Origin: Cylicocyclus nassatus
Taxonomy: Eukaryota; Nematoda; Chromadorea; Rhabditida; Strongylidae
Direction: 5' to 3'
Length of the DNA stretch: 64,000 nt
NCBI GenBank assembly: GCA_958299035.1
Contig: CATQJL010000223.1
Coordinates: forward strand, 76,835,600-76,899,599
Part shown: positions 1 through 11,840 of the stretch, one piece after another
Numbering within the stretch: the first letter of the stretch is position 1
Layout: every line of letters begins with the position of its first letter
Notes under the pieces: generated by a model
The model's database searches: none
What the model saw: the letters and a program-made list of their open reading frames with translations, nothing else
Told to the model about the DNA's origin: nothing
Translations under genes and position numbers: made by a program

Positions 1-885
1 CATGGGTCTGGTGAATGTACCTTCACGCATTGCAGCAGTAGTACTTTGGATGGTTTCGCATGTTTCACTGCACAGATACTGCTCGAAGTTTATAATTTGT
101 CAAAGTGACTAACTTTGCATTTCAGCCACTATAAAAATTATTAGTTATGTAAATGACCTTATATAGGTATTTTCTGAAAGGAATAATCTTATTCTAACAT
201 CTTTCAAAATTGGGAAGCTTAATCATTTTTCTTTTTTAAAAAATCTACATTTATTCTCTAGGTGTCCCATTTTTTTAGTGATCACCCTAATATTTCTCGG
301 AGTTAATATTCTCAAATATTTTTCAAAATAAATGAAAATGTAGAGATATCTGTAGTCACAATCAATCAGACGCCTAATAATATACCCCGGACCACTTGAA
401 AGCGACTCATAGGATCGCTAGTATTAGTATTGCTTACCAAAGTAAGTTCTATAAAATGAAGCTTTATTATGAACCGTAATACGTTGATTAACACAACCAA
501 GATGGCAATTTCTCTTTACTGACTTCGGCCAACGTTTCGGCGCAATCGCCTTCGTCAGAGCCTAGAAAGTCGAATACATAGGGATCTCTTTCCTTAAACG
601 TCAATGAAGAAGCAAGATAATTTAGTTGAAGCTAGTACGAAGGAAAGAACCAAAGCCGCGGTTAAGCAATACTCACCTTAATCGTTGCATAGGAGGTACG
701 AGGGACCACCAACTATGCCCTAACTATACCTCTGCCCTCTTTATAGTAGTGAGGTGACCCGACCTAGCCTCAGAAGCTGGAGCTGAAGCTTTAATATTTG
801 CGCCAGGTTTGGCTTGCGTAAAGTTAGTAGCAAAATTTCAAAAGGCTCTAAGGCCTGACAGTTGAATCCACGTCTCAAATCAAAA
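1..885. other. AT-rich sequence, no gene recognised
   Basis: No exon with a convincing frame on either strand. At 401-419 there is a short inverted repeat, AGCGACTCATAGGATCGCT. It is a diverged form of AGCGACCCATAGGGTCGCT, found at 39624-39642 and 43779-43797, and probably marks the outer edge of the long dispersed repeat that continues to about 1.9 kb. Confidence 0.5.
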
Positions 886-1900
886 ATTCCTAGAAAACCC
901 TAAATTGCTCACGCTTACGCACTCTACAACAGGCACTCGTATGCAAAGTTTCATAGTTTTCCCATGGCTAGAAAAGAAAAAGAAAACTAAATTTGGCATA
1001 TTTTTGTCAAAGCAATTGTTGAGCTTTTCGCAGATTGGTAATTCTGTAGTATAAATCTTTGAAAGTATAAAATGAAATTTCAGCCCTCTACAATATTCAG
1101 TTCTCGAGAAAAATCAAACTTCTTGCAAAATCCAAAAATCGCAACAAATTCGCACTTTTTACCCACTAATTTCTCGTCTAGTCATGGGAAAATTCCACAA
1201 ACTGTGCACGTAAATGTCCAATGTAAAGAGTATATGTGCAAATTGGAGTTCCCTAAGTCATTTATGAACGGAGATACGATTTTTTGGTACCTGAAATTTT
1301 TTATGTTTTGGATCGAACTTCAGGTGGAAAAAAGTTTACACAATGGTTTGTGCTCCATCTTGTAGAGTTTGCCTTGCTCTAATAAAGGATACCCCGCTGA
1401 CTGTTTTTCTCGATCATTCTGTCGTTGTAGGGTGCTGTGCGACATTATTTTCCGGACAACCTGGCAAAGTTAAATGAAGTGTTCGGAAGAGCAGCGTGAA
1501 AGTCTTTTGACAGTATTCTATATGCGGGACAAAATACGGCTCCGGGTCAAGAGTCACACCACGCGCGGCGGCCTCTCGCCGCGCCCAAATTTTGTGCTTC
1601 ACAAAATGTCTCCTTTGCTATAGTGGCACGGCACCAGAGTAGGGGGGTAGGGGTGACGGCAGATACATGACTCGATGCCATAAGTGACACTGCCGCAGGA
1701 GTACTGACGGGAGCTGAGACCTGTACCGCTTGACATCGCGTTGCGGCGTCGCTCGCGAAAAACCGCGACTCCTGATCCGTAGCCACAAAATACTGTTTGT
1801 GATGCTTTCTTTCCACGAAAATCGCAAGCCATTTCTAGCAAGACCAACTTTCGTGCAGTGTAGTCCCTGAGAGCAGTATCTTTTAGAGTCATTCAACAAA
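886..1900 (+). repeat. Old dispersed repeat, copy A (partner at 43890-44640)
   Basis: The segment aligns over most of its length, roughly 70-75% by eye, with 43890-44640 in the same orientation. Shared landmarks are TTACGCACTCTACA, TTTCTCGTCTAGTCATGGG, CAAACTGT and TTTTCGGACAACCTGG. Copy A is split by a 247-bp MITE at 1538-1784 that copy B lacks. The 97-codon ORF at 1072-1365 lies in this repeat and is not conserved as a frame in copy B, so I do not call it a gene. Confidence 0.8.
1538..1784. mobile_element. Mutator-like (MULE) MITE with 9-bp target duplication
   Basis: The 247-bp element is flanked by the direct repeat ACAAAATAC at 1529-1537 and 1785-1793. Terminal inverted repeats of 20 bp (1538-1557 and 1765-1784) match at 16 of 20 positions and begin GGCT. 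The homologous repeat at 43.9-44.6 kb carries a single ACAAAATAT at the matching point, which is an empty site. A 9-bp duplication and a G-rich terminus fit the Mutator superfamily; that class is inferred, while the insertion itself is read directly. Diverged relatives of the interior (GACTCGATGCC, GTCGCTCGCGAAAAA-like) occur near 22.1-22.3 and 26.2-26.4 kb. The minus-strand ORFs here are element sequence. Confidence 0.8.
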
Positions 1901-2435
1901 TGTCTTGAAATTTGCCTGCAAAGGAAAATTACTGTAGAAGTGTCCCTAAACAATGTTTCCCGACTCTAAAAACCATTCAGGTGCATTTTTTCGCTCGGCC
2001 AAAGTTTGCAAGAGCAAACTTCTGGGAGCAAAGGTAGAGTTTTTCAATGTCTTCGATTTTTGCCGGGAATTAGCGCTTTCAAATAAGATTTTCTGATGGA
2101 GTACCGAAAGTCAAAGAGGGATGTTGTTTGTAATAGTGTCAATGTAAAGTCAAGCTTTACCCGAAAAAGGCTCTCGTAATCGCGCAAATTCTGTGCGATT
2201 AGCAGTTACAATAACATATTGGCAAGAATAAATTTACAAACGTGTCTCACTACTTCTTTACTTATTTTTTAACGCAAAGTTAAGGATCACAGAAGGGGGG
2301 GATCAAGGATCACAAAGGGGATCAAGGATCACAAAACAGCAGTCGTTGACAACAAATTCTGAACATTTTTTGTCATTATGGTGAGGAAGGTTCTATACAT
2401 AAACGAAGCTTTTGAAGTGCAGCCTTCAACTGAAC
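1901..2435. other. No gene; short tandem repeat at 2282-2335
   Basis: About 2.7 copies of a 19-21-bp unit, AAGGATCACAaAGGGGATC, run head to tail at 2282-2335 and include a G7 run. Nothing else was recognised. Confidence 0.6.
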
Positions 2436-2884
2436 AGGGAATGGTCAGAAGTCGAAGTGGCCAATCCAAACAAGCTGCATACCATTAGATGCAGCATAAA
2501 ACGCTGACTCAAAATCTGTCTTCCTTATCTGCAGAGCGCTTTTGTGGACGAAGTTATAAACCGTTGAAGGCCATCATTTTGCTAAGAAATTGTGCGTATA
2601 AAGTGCAAACTTGGCCGCACAAAGCCATTCTCGGCTCAGCGTTGGACCAAAACATACAACTAGTTCCCTTCATATGACTCGTACCTAAAGTTGAGCTGAA
2701 AGAGCAGTAATGTGCCTAATTTTGCAATTTTTGTATTCGGTTTTTTCGCAGTAAAGCTGATCATAACTTCGCTTACAAAAGCGCTCTGCAGATATGGAAG
2801 ACAGATTTGAAATCAGCGTTTTGTGCTGCATCGTATGGTATGCAGCTTGTATGGATTGGTCACTTCGACTTCTGACCATTTCCT
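2436..2884. mobile_element. Foldback element, AGGGAATGGTCAGAAGTCG family, copy 1
   Basis: The ends are long inverted repeats of about 130-150 bp. The left end starts AGGGAATGGTCAGAAGTCG, and the right end read in reverse starts AGGAAATGGTCAGAAGTCG and continues through GCTGCATACCAT and the CTGCAGAGCGCTTTTGT stretch. A second copy lies at 23821-24265. No transposase is visible and I could not find a clean target duplication, so the superfamily is unknown. Confidence 0.75.
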
Positions 2885-3055
2885 CGTGAGTCAAAACTAT
2901 TCATATGTATAGTGCAACAACAATTTATCCTCAAAAAGTTCGTTCACGATCGAATCGGTCGCAAACGTGATGGAAAAAGTCTTTTGATTAAATGTTATAA
3001 CTCTTCTCAAATTCAACATTTTTGCATAAATTAAGATTTTTTGGAATAAGCGAGT

Positions 3056-3178
3056 TCAAGTCCATCACAAGCACAGTATGCCATACAGAAAGCAGGCGAT
3101 AGAGAAGAGGAAATTCGAAGAATTTTGCAAGATTTTCTTCAAAACCATCCATTTCAACGTGCTAACGCTTCCTTATAA
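3056..3178 (+). pseudogene. Possible coding remnant, unknown family
   Basis: An open stretch of 40 codons beginning SSPSQAQYAIQKAGDREEEI and ending QRANASL then TAA has a charged, protein-like composition unusual for this AT-rich sequence. An AG precedes it at 3054, but there is no strong acceptor and no start codon. A second frame over 3078-3213 is also open. I do not recognise the family. It could be a transposon or host-gene exon fragment, or chance. Confidence 0.3.
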
Positions 3179-4411
3179 GAATAGGCGGACATATTTGGCT
3201 GCCATCATTGAGTAGTCTATACTTCAGGCTAAAGAGAATTTGAGCTATCTTTGCTGCACAGAAATTCTTACAAGCAAATAAAAAAAATCCGTTATTTGAG
3301 CTGTCCTCCGCGCGCGCATATAGGTCGATTTTCTAATATTTGATTTTTCACACTGTAGCGAACGAAGAAAGTTAAATGGCCGATGGTTCCGCTTAGTCTC
3401 GCCTTCTCTATCATATGCATAATTGAGTGCGCCACCGTTCGCTACACATAGACTGTTGTTGCTTTTTGAATAACTGAGTTTGTTTTCTACCTTTGAGAAA
3501 ATTCGCTTTGTTGGGGGTAAAGTGTGCGTACGTTAACCCTTTACACCCTGATCCATTATAAAATATTACATATTTAATTACATGAATATTGCGTGAATTC
3601 TCTTCATAGAACCTCTCTTGAGCATCACAGCATTTTGGCAGTTTGGCTTCGGGTTTTGGACTTTCATCACTAAGAAGATGTTTCGTCAACATTAGTGAGC
3701 ACTAGTAGAGCAAAAAACTGCTTTCAAATGATACTCATATTTCTGCAGTAAGTACAAACTCCAAGAAACTAGCTGCGTCAAAACAAGCCAATAAATCGAA
3801 CAGAACTCTCAGAACAACTTAGTACATTCATCTTCATTTCCTAGCAGTCATTTACGTGATAACATTAATCTTTAAACCTGCAGCAGCGCCAATCTACGTC
3901 GCTTTTCCCACTTATCACAATCGTCTTTGTACACTTCCTCATCGTTTTATAATGTTTCCGTGTATAATAGTATCTGACAACATCCTGATTATAGAAGATG
4001 CTGAACAAAGCACTACTTTGGGAACTAGCGTTACTGGTTTGTTGTATACTTTTCCCTCTTCCGCAGTTTTGCCTCGAGTGAGGATTCCTCGACATGGCGG
4101 TATTACGGCATGCTTGTACACCATGGTAGTTGCAGGATAACTAAATTACTCTTGAAAAATATTTGAGATGTAAGCTATCCAGTAGCGCTATTGATGAACG
4201 CACGCTGCGTTTTACAGTTGAGTCATTGAAGCAATATGTGGGACTACACAACGTGCACAGAAATCCACGACACCTCAGCTTTTCAACCTCTTCGTTTTTG
4301 GCTCAAGCCTATAGAGTGCAGATTATTAGTCCTCCGATTTACTACGTTATGTACAAATCACTGCTTTTGCATGTAGGCAATTTTTCTGGACGAAGACGTA
4401 AGAAAAACGAG
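3179..4411. other. No gene recognised
   Basis: Several ORFs of 60-95 codons lie on both strands (for example 3856-4140 plus and 3865-4095 minus). They overlap each other and show no family motif or paired splice sites, so I treat them as chance ORFs. Confidence 0.5.
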
Positions 4412-4480
4412 TAGCATAGGGGTGTGAGGCGCCGCTGTGGTCATGTCGGACTCAGGTTCAATTCCAGCTCTGCTCCAACT
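4412..4480 (+). repeat. tRNA-like Pol III promoter, probable SINE head
   Basis: TAGCATAGGGG at 4412-4422 fits the tRNA A-box pattern TRGYNNANNGG. GGTTCAATTCC at 4455-4465 fits the B-box. The 43-bp spacing is normal for a tRNA. The flanks do not pair into a convincing acceptor stem, so a tRNA-derived SINE or tRNA relic is more likely than a working tRNA gene. Confidence 0.45.
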
Positions 4481-5882
4481 AAGCCCTCCACCTTGCGGGG
4501 GCGGCAAATTGACACCGCAGTAATCTGGAAGGATAAAAGCACTAAAATTAGTAAACGGTTGGCAAGTCACTGTGATAGGGCCGCACGCAATCAGTAGCCC
4601 CTTCAATCAAAAAATGGAGTGCTTTCGGAGCATGCCATCAGAGGGTGTTGAGAACGCCGAATCCTTCATCCTTTTTATGTAGATTTAAAAAAGTGAGAAC
4701 TAAAAACTTATTTTTGGATAGGGACACCCAGCAAGAATATTTTGGATACTCAGACACATTGAGCGAAATAATGCTCAAGAAGGAAAAGATTTAAAAAAAA
4801 TCAAGTCTTCCTATATACTTTATATACTTTTCTATGTCTTCCTACACTATAATATATACTTTTAGAAGGGTCTAAAAGAGCATCAATCGTGAAGTGCACT
4901 GTGCGTCGTGCAGCCGCACATATTGAGTTACAAATGAGTCGACTACACTATTGCTAGAGTTCCTGCTCTTCGCATGATTATTTATCCATTAAATTGACCT
5001 TACCTTTGCTGAGATCTTCATAGAGTCTGTTTTTTCAGACGCTTATCTGTGAGTTACATCTTTCATTTTTTTATTCTTTCGTTACTTTTTCAAATTTTTT
5101 TCTCCTCTCAGTCATTTTTTGTGAGCACACGTTTTGAGCAACAAATAGTCAGAACATTGACCGAATTAGGGCGGAGTAAAACCTGTTCATAAATTTTTTC
5201 ACGCATTTTGACATGGGCAAAAAGAGGTAAAGGAGTTGACAAACCTTTCTCTCCAGTGCTCAATCCCTCTCCCCCCCCCCCTCCTCTTCCCGCTTTCACT
5301 TACAAAAAAAAATTCTTGTGGCCAAGACCTTATATTTGGATCGGGAACTTTGCTAACGTGATTGTTAATCATTTTCCGGGCAATCTGCTATTTTCTATAT
5401 ACAATACAGTGACGTGACCTATCTTCCCCCCCTCCCCCATCCCCAACCCCTCCCTCCCTTTCCCGAGGCATGCGCCGTTTAAAAGAGGAAAGGGATGGCA
5501 AAAGGGAAAAATTGCTCTGGCGTTTACAAGCTGCTCGTCACGCATCACAAAACCCGAGCACCCTCATTCGTTTTGAAGAAACGTGCAAAAAGTAAATCCC
5601 CAGCAAGAAGTCGTTCCCGCTCCATTTTTTGGACGGATGTGCTGGCCTAATGAACAACGCAAAAAGCAGAAGAAATTTGGGACGTTATCGTCAAACGATT
5701 TCCATGTAGCGAATCCACTAATATCACTGTGACTGGCTGGATGAAACTATAGGCTTTTGAATGATAGATACTGTAGCAAAAGGCATAGGTCGGCCTATCT
5801 TGTTAGAAGTCGATTTGCAAGAAAATCTGTGAAAGAAAATTCGGTTGAAATATGATTTTTTTCAGGTTTTTATTATGGTGAC
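4481..5882. other. No gene; C-rich tracts
   Basis: Contains a C10 run at about 5272-5281 and a C-rich stretch at about 5425-5462 inside AT-rich sequence. ORFs at 5108-5299 (minus) and 5208-5417 (plus) are translations of the C-rich tract and are not genes. Confidence 0.5.
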
Positions 5883-5975
5883 CTTGTATGGGACTCTGAC
5901 GTACAAGACGCAAATGCGGGCTTCTCTGGCATTTCTCTAACCACACGCTTTGCAGCTTTCATCATCTGCCGTCTC
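5883..5975 (-). CDS. Possible internal exon, unknown gene
   Basis: On the minus strand a TTTTTGCAG acceptor precedes a 93-nt stretch open in one frame, encoding RRQMMKAAKRVVREMPEKPA and then FASCTSESHTR, and ending at ACAAG followed by GTCACC. The phase is 1 base plus 30 codons plus 2 bases. The donor is weak and I found no neighbouring exon that joins convincingly. Basic, alanine-rich, family unknown. Confidence 0.28.
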
Positions 5976-6621
5976 CTGCAAAAACCAAATCTCTAGAAAA
6001 GACTCAAAAGCGTCGTTTGGTAGTCGACCCATTCTTTTTAATTGCCTGATTGGATAGTCAGGCATCTATACTATAAGTGAACAGGCAGAAGAATTGTTCT
6101 GAATACACGATAAACAGACAAATATAGAAAGATGGAAAATCATGAAGCTGATCCGGATAAAGTATGGATATGAAGTCAATTTCAGGCAATATGATTAGTA
6201 CGAAAATTTTTATCGGAAATTGGGAAGAAAAAGTGTAGAAGAATCAGTAAGGAAATACTTGAAATAGGAGATGACAAGGTCCTCCGATGGCTTGTCGCAA
6301 ATGCACACGCAACCACCAAGTTTGCGACAGTCTTGTTACCGTACCCAGATCTATCTTTCTTTTACTTGGCTCTGCTTGTCCTTGTGCTTTCTCTCTTCTA
6401 CCATCTTCAAAAGGTTCAAGTTTCCAATGTAACAGTAATTTGATGCCTCTTGTGTCTTGATCGAAAGTGAGGATGAATTTAAAAAAAAACAGAAAATTAA
6501 AAATTATCAAAACATCATGTAAAACTGATTTGTGAAGCCCAAATTTTTTTTTCAAAAAATATCCAAAAATGCTATCAAAGCGTGATGCTGTAAAAACTAT
6601 CCGCCATTATAATAGATTGAA

Positions 6622-6852
6622 TCAAGTGTACAATTTGTTTCGTATCAAATGTGCTAAATCTTGGCAATGACGGAGAAGAATCATCTCAGACGCGTTACTG
6701 CTTGTCAATAGACACTCAAAGAGTAATTCTCCGTGCATACTATTTGAGACTAGTTGAAGTCGTATACCCTTTTCATAGCTTTCAAGCATTTGAATGTACG
6801 GCGCCATTTCTGGGATCAATTGCAGCAAGTTTCGACTCGCTTTAGGCGGAAA
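6622..6852 (-). CDS. Possible terminal exon, unknown gene
   Basis: The frame encodes LLQLIPEMAPYIQMLESYEK and continues through GELLFECLLTSSNASEMILL to LIRNKLYT and TGA at 6624-6622. It is rich in Leu, Glu and Met, with an amphipathic helical look unlike the surrounding AT-rich ORFs. It stays open upstream to a TGA near 6890, so an acceptor around 6852 (CTAAAG) is possible but not canonical. Family not recognised. Confidence 0.3.
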   Translation of the reverse strand, partial: FPPKASRNLLQLIPEMAPYIQMLESYEKGIRLQLVSNSMHGELLFECLLTSSNASEMILLRHCQDLAHLIRNKLYT

Positions 6853-7027
6853 TTGGATTGGCGGGCGTCTGCCTCACAACGGTTCGCGCGGCTTCGCAGC
6901 TGCAGTATACCATATCTTGTTAAGAACCCATGTATATGTCTCTTCATTCGTCTCAGTCTTAGCTTGGCAAAATGCTAGCACTATGCGCTAGCGAGGCCCA
7001 GCGGTGGTGCGCACGCGTCGCGACGTA

Positions 7028-7139
7028 CAATACCGCTCAAATTTTTAAAAAAAATAGGCGCGAATGTATGGACATGTACGTACATGTCCGTACATGTCCA
7101 TACATTCGCGTCTATTTTCAAAAAATGTGAGCGGTATTG
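7028..7139. mobile_element. Tc1/mariner-type foldback MITE
   Basis: A 112-bp palindromic element. The left arm reads CAATACCGCTCAAATTTTT and the right arm ends AAAAATGTGAGCGGTATTG. It is flanked by TA at 7026-7027 and 7140-7141. The centre contains repeats of TACATGTCCGTACATGTCC, themselves near-palindromic. A TA duplication fits the Tc1/mariner superfamily. Confidence 0.75.
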
Positions 7140-7141
7140 TA

Positions 7142-9434
7142 GAATGTTCCGCCCGTTCCGGGATGAGACCGACTGTAGCGCCTAAGTCGCTATAGATGCC
7201 ATAACGGGTGTAAACATCCAAAAATCTCTGTTGATAATTCTCTTTTTCTGAGTTGCCAGGATCTGCAAGGAAGTCTAACTTACGTTCAAGTAGGCAGAAT
7301 GTTGAAGAGGAGAATAGAGAGTGGGAGAACAAATGGAAGAAATTATTCGCTTTTTTGGGATTGCTTCTATCACAAAATATTATTTTTAATTTTACATTTT
7401 CGAGTGTTCATATGGATTTAATCTTCAAGAGTATCTTTCTAACAAAAGGCTGCTCACTACCGCTCAACAACGAGTATTCAAAAAATTGGTATGTATCAAA
7501 GCGCTTAGAGTGTTTCCTTATAAGAAATGATGATTTCGCAAAAAGCCAAAGAATTCTTAGCAATTCCAATAGTTACCACTTCACCAGAAGCGAAGTTAAA
7601 AAGAAAAAACTGGGAACATTGCGACATCTGATCTTTATTAAGGTTGCGCTCGGGCAGTATTTGATCAAAAGAAATTTCTTCCAAAAACAGCTACTCAGTC
7701 GATAACAGCTCACTGGCAAATCTGTGCCGATACCGGGTAAACAACCATTGGATATTATCACCAAAAGCGAAAATATCAGAAAAAGTTGAGGGGGGTAGCG
7801 ATGACTTGACGATGAAGACGTAGTTTAGACTGCGGTCGGTGATGTGTCAAATTCGAACTTGCTGTATTACTAACATGCTCAACAATCGGTGCCCAACATT
7901 TTAGAAATTTCTATTTTGAGCATATTAGCGCAGAAGTGCATACCCATCTATTATATATCGACCAACTGCATTTCTTCGAGTGCTCTAAACTCTTTAGAAT
8001 ATGCACCTTTGTGAAAAAATGGAGGAATACTGCAAAACAATTAGTGCGTTTATTGATTACTGTATGCACTAACAATATGCGATCGATACGTCAATTTTCC
8101 GGGAAGGGGTGAGAGTGAAATAGATTTCGTACTGTCTTGTCGCACTTATTAAATACCAGTTAGGAAAAATTCAAAGTTGAAATGCCAGATAATCGACATA
8201 TTGATTGGGTGCGTATGTTAGCAGGGCAATATGTAATTAATATATTGATTTTTGTCAAGAGAAAAATGATTTTATAATTATAAACTAACATGCTATAAGT
8301 GCCCTACATGAAAGGTTCAAAATCAAGCATATTGGTAGGAAACTGTATAAAAATTGAGACTGTTAGAAATATACGCGATCAACATAACCATTTTTTAGAA
8401 AAATTCATCAGTCTTATTGCGCACGTTCTATATTGCTAGCAGGCTCAAGGAACACTGTTCTAGACGTTTGAAAACATTTTTGAGCATTTGGTGGGAGTGC
8501 AATCAAGATCGTCCAATATATCACAGACTTCAACATACTCGCAATTTCGGGAGAACAAAATTCGAAGGTTGCACAAACTTTTTAACTGTGCTTCTGCAAA
8601 GGGTACAGTTCAGTTGAGCAAGAAAGTTCAAATTTGTCTTGAAAAAAGTCTGCTATACTTGCTGATACCTGAATCGACATTCTATCGTTATTCCGTCTTA
8701 TATTCATGGGATTGAAGACATTATCTTTCGTGCACCTTGTGGATTGCAAACTTGCTGCGAATTCCCATCATAGCCACTTCTTCAATCAAACTGTTTTCTG
8801 CCAATGGTTGCTGTTCCGTAAAAATGCAATGAAGACGAAGTTTAATAAGGTTTATTTTGAAAGGAAAATGTTATGATTACATGCAATAGTACAATGATAT
8901 CGATGCAGATCCGAGGTCTCAATTCAAAGCTCACTTTTTTGGAAGAAAAAAAATGCAGATTGAATCGCCGCAACTGGGGGAGAAAAACATTCTCGCCATA
9001 ATTTCGCACCCAAGGGTTGCCTGCCAGGCACATTTGGGCTAGCTATAATTACAAGCTCTTAAAATTACCATGACACTGCAAGCCCCACTCATTGAAGCAA
9101 TTTTTTGGAATCCTAAAGCATTTTTGAATATCGATGAGATTATGTGTCACTAAAGGTGACGTTTTCAAGGGACGTTCTCTGCACTCCCGTAGCTGTTTTG
9201 CGCGAAAGATGTTCAAGAGGTCGTGTATTCGAATTGGTAGGAAAAGATTTATACAAAAGCACCTACATATTTTTGCATTTAACATTTTTATATTAGGAAA
9301 ATGACTCTGTTTTTGTGAGATGATTAATTGCTAAAGTAATTATTTTCTTGCACAAAATCATTTCATGTCATTATTCACAAAAAATAGATTGCTATGCAAT
9401 TATGTCATAAGCGAGAAAAGCGATCTCGGGAACT
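7142..9434. other. No gene recognised
   Basis: The 150-codon ORF at 7253-7705 is Lys/Asn/Phe-rich, mirrors the base composition and has no motif. The other ORFs are shorter and overlapping. No repeat shared with the rest of the window was found here. Confidence 0.45.
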
Positions 9435-10690
9435 CGTACGAGTTCGCATGTGCCTGGCCGGCACACTACTTAGGTGCCAGACTATGGTGGGTGAGAAACT
9501 TCCCGCACCTCGCGATTGGTAGGTCTAGATGTATGCGGCGCATATTATATCTGAAAAGCGTCAACGAGAGAGCAGCGAAAAAGCGAGGCAAATTGCGAAG
9601 CAAATTTTCAAATTATTTGCTGAAGTGTATCAATAGGAAGATTGTTTAATTGAAAACTTTCACATTTCTACGCACGAAGTCGAAAAGTATATTTTGTCTG
9701 CTTTTTAAGGCAATCATACTCCAAAATCTTCCTTTGCTTGACTTGAAATAAGCCGTAATCTGTCATGAAATAATATTTGTTGAATTGCACAATCCTTGAC
9801 AATCCTTCACATACAGTGACGCAGCTTAAAAGGAAACTTTGTATCAATCGAGAGCCGAAAATTGGCGCGAAAATCCCAAATTCATCTCATTTGTTCTTCT
9901 CAGAATGCTTAGCAGTGTTGGGTTAGCTGAGAACTACAACTTTTAAAATGTCCTCGTTGATTTCGAAAAGGATGACTTTCAATATGAAACGATTGGCAGC
10001 CGGATATCATCAGAGGATCGTACAGAAAAGTGATAACCGGCTGGTACAGCTTCTCGCTCTCTTCCATTATGTTTATAGCAAAGGGTCGTAAAAGTATTTG
10101 CGAGTAGATCCGAATGTCTGGAAAATCAGGATATGAAGCTTTCTTTCAAGCTGCGATCCTCTCCCCGGCGATATGTTAACCCTTGTGGCCGTAAAAGTAA
10201 GAACAAAATACAGTAAAAATATTTGTTTTGAACACACATGTATAGAACAACATCAGCCCCATGTCCAACCTGAACTCTTTTTTGTACAGTCAATTCTATC
10301 TGAGCAAAACGCACAGAAGAGTACAGTGAATCCTTGTTGTATAAAGTCATTACTTGGAAATGATCCTTTGCCGATGACTGATAGACATGAGAAATTAGGA
10401 CGTTCCTCAAACCACTGAAAAATTTCGATTAATCTTCGGTTGGTCTAACTGCTCATGCATGAAGAATCTGCGTAGAAGTGGGCGTTCTCAAGCACTGTTG
10501 GCATGAATAGACTTTGCAAGAATTTAAATACAAATTCTCATGACTCTGTACAATTTGTTTAGAGTCCTACTTGAAGCATTATGACGATATGGCGTTCATA
10601 GAGGGGGAGGAGGGCGTTCCTAATCCACGAGGACGGGTCACGAAGTATTTTAAAGTTGCTTGAATGTAACGGTGCAAAAATGTGCAAGTA
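9435..10690 (+). repeat. Segmental repeat, copy 1 (partner at 53690-56100)
   Basis: 9440-9760 matches 53695-54000 at close to 90% by eye; shared landmarks are CAGACTATGGTGGGTGAGAA and CGTCAACGAGAGAGCAGCGA. The match resumes at about 9905-10210 with 54670-54960, and at 10500-10680 with 55910-56095 (CATAGAGGGGGA). The middle parts differ, so one copy gained or lost sequence. The ORF at 9365-9649 is shared partly in frame with 53702-53974, but with stops and indels. Confidence 0.8.
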
Positions 10691-11247
10691 ACTCGCCTTG
10701 ATATTAAATAATAAATATATAATACTTTTCAGGCAACAGGCTTTTCTGAACAGTTATCTTGTAAAAAAAATTTCAAAGGAACGGTTGCCCACGTCTCCTC
10801 CCCTAAATCAGGAATGTGGGAAAAAATGGAAGGCATCGCAAAAGTTTTTCGTCGTGGCTAGCGCCACAAACCTTCATCCACAGAATTTTTTTGTTGCCCT
10901 TCCCCCCCCCCCCCACCGTCCCTCAAAGTAAATCCTGGGTATGCCGCGTAAGGTGTATGAATATCCTACAACAGAGTACTGAAAGTAGCGCACAATAAAT
11001 CACACTTTTTATCTTTTCTCAAGTCCTACTTTTTTTCTTCATCTGATCAGCTCAAGTTCGTGTGTAATATGCAACGCGAGAATATAGCTGGAACATTGGC
11101 ATTTTTGAGATTTGGTAAGTTTTACAGATATGATCCAAGCAGTTTCTCTAGAATTTGGGTCTCGGGACTGTGAATTTCAAGAATTCTCGAACTTGCATAG
11201 TCTTATAAGGCTCAATTCGCTTAAAAATCCAAAAGCCGCGTCGCTAA
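10691..11247. other. No gene; C11 run
   Basis: A homopolymeric C tract at about 10903-10913 is the only notable feature. The ORFs across it are low-complexity translations. Confidence 0.5.
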
Positions 11248-11633
11248 AGGCAGTGGCTCGGCAAATCTCAGCTTACCTCGGGTTTTTCAATATGCTGATC
11301 CCGAAAATCTACTTTTGAAAGCTTGAAAACGGCGAAAATGAGCGGTTTTTAATGCCCTTCCCTCTGATATTGGACGAGTGGAGCAAGGCCGATGACGCTA
11401 AATCGTGGACCCAATGGTTATAGCGTTGCGGCGGGCAGCCTCCAATGGTGAGAGGGAAATTGCCAACTCGTCCAGATGCTTGTAAGATTAGCCTGCGCAT
11501 GTAAGTTCGAGAGCGATTTTCTCGGCAGGGAAAGCATGCTGTGCAGCCGGGATTGCACTGTTTTCATAGTTGGGCGATAAGGAACCTACCGCTTTGAAAT
11601 CCCGAGTTGTTGGATTTTGCCGATCCACTGCCT
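11248..11633. mobile_element. TTAA-targeting MITE, copy 1
   Basis: The 386-bp element has termini AGGCAGTGGCTCGGCAAATC and, in reverse, AGGCAGTGGATCGGCAAAATC. Flanks are CTAA (11244-11247) and TTAA (11634-11637), one substitution from a perfect 4-bp duplication. It belongs to the family also seen at 22469, 34878, 35053, 43037 and 45817. TTAA targeting is typical of piggyBac-like and some other cut-and-paste elements; no transposase is visible. Confidence 0.8.
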
Positions 11634-11840
11634 TTAAGCCCCGTAGAAGCAGCGCCGACGAGCTGTCCCGATCTAGTCAGGACATGGCAAAAAGGAAGGG
11701 CTGATCTAACAAGGGAACCATACTTATTGTTAGTGTCCGTGGCCTTTTGAGATAAAATGTATACCATTACACTTGTCTTCGAACGCTGATTCCGACTGAT
11801 TTCCGTTTCTGCTGAACGTTTCTCTGAAAGAAGTTATGAT

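Noticed and set aside
1414..1953. Overlapping minus-strand ORFs of 62-111 codons
   Set aside because: Three frames are open at once over a MITE; repeat sequence, not a gene.
5887..6555. Linking 5883-5975 with the 103-codon ORF at 6244-6555 as one minus-strand gene
   Set aside because: Phases and splice sites between them do not agree, and the upstream ORF has two competing frames.
7253..7705. 150-codon plus-strand ORF
   Set aside because: Lys/Asn/Phe-rich, follows base composition, no motif, no splice context; not called a gene.
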